IMG/VR virus record: IMGVR_UViG_3300025138_000463
Span: 1-21,080 of that record
Direction: 5' to 3' (one strand)
DNA length: 21,080 nt
DNA from: a virus
Shown here: positions 21,064 through 21,080 of the stretch, in pieces
Layout of the letters: the number at the start of each line of letters is the position of its first letter
Numbering within the stretch: the first letter of the stretch is position 1
The notes under the pieces: model-generated
Database searches by the model: none
What the model saw: the letters and a program-made list of their open reading frames with translations, nothing else
What the model was told of the DNA's origin: nothing
Made by a program: the position numbers and the translations under genes

Positions 21064-21080
21064 TTTATTTCTCCGTTTCT

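Noticed and set aside
1-21080. tRNA genes, CRISPR arrays, IS elements, integrase or attachment sites
   Set aside because: No cloverleaf, repeat-spacer pattern, transposase motif or long flanking repeats were seen; coding density leaves no gap longer than about 130 bases.

Overview
The window is a stretch of a T4-like (straboviral-type) myovirus genome, AT-rich and almost fully coding. The virion genes are diverged from T4 but recognisable: head completion gp4, a baseplate tube protein, tail tube gp19, sheath gp18, neck gp13 and gp14, and tail completion gp15. The enlarged sheath, the GATAAATA/CTAAATA-type late promoters and the metabolic cargo fit marine T4-like phages of cyanobacteria or SAR11-type alphaproteobacteria. 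The host cannot be fixed from the sequence. I saw no tRNA, integrase, IS element or CRISPR array.

Layout. (1) 1-7211, minus strand: a structural block, gp13 - dNMP kinase (gp1) - gp18 - terminator - gp19 - baseplate tube protein - small unknown - gp4 (cut by the window edge). (2) 7235-8616, minus: two uncharacterised genes behind the only good host-type sigma70 promoter (8643-8670). (3) 8675-11720, minus: a tightly overlapping operon of amidinotransferase, two tandem Fe(II)/2OG-type oxygenase paralogues and an NAD-dependent sugar epimerase/dehydratase. (4) 11759-13769: a divergent pair, a compact PLP-aminotransferase-like protein (minus) and a radical SAM enzyme with extra C-terminal cysteines (plus). 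(5) 13788-17606, plus: gp14, a coiled-coil protein, gp15, a Nudix hydrolase and an unknown. (6) 17607-21063, minus: a small basic protein, a third 2OG oxygenase, a membrane-bound CHASE2 class III adenylate cyclase, and a membrane-anchored coiled-coil protein.

Two things stand out. First, a T4-type late promoter octamer (GATAAATA, TATAAATA or ACTAAATA) lies exactly 5 nt before the ATG of six genes. If initiation occurs where T4 late promoters normally start, transcription begins on the A of the start codon and these mRNAs are leaderless. Three other genes (gp19, gp18, amidinotransferase) have the octamer 29-43 nt upstream and an AGGAG Shine-Dalgarno exactly 6 nt before ATG. The phage thus seems to use two late translation modes. 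Second, the accessory cargo (amidinotransferase, aminotransferase-like enzyme, epimerase, radical SAM enzyme, three oxygenases) sits between neck genes gp13 and gp14 and looks like a small biosynthetic or modification pathway. A membrane adenylate cyclase in a lytic-type phage suggests manipulation of host cAMP signalling. The product of the pathway and the effect of the cyclase are inferences, not visible in the sequence.
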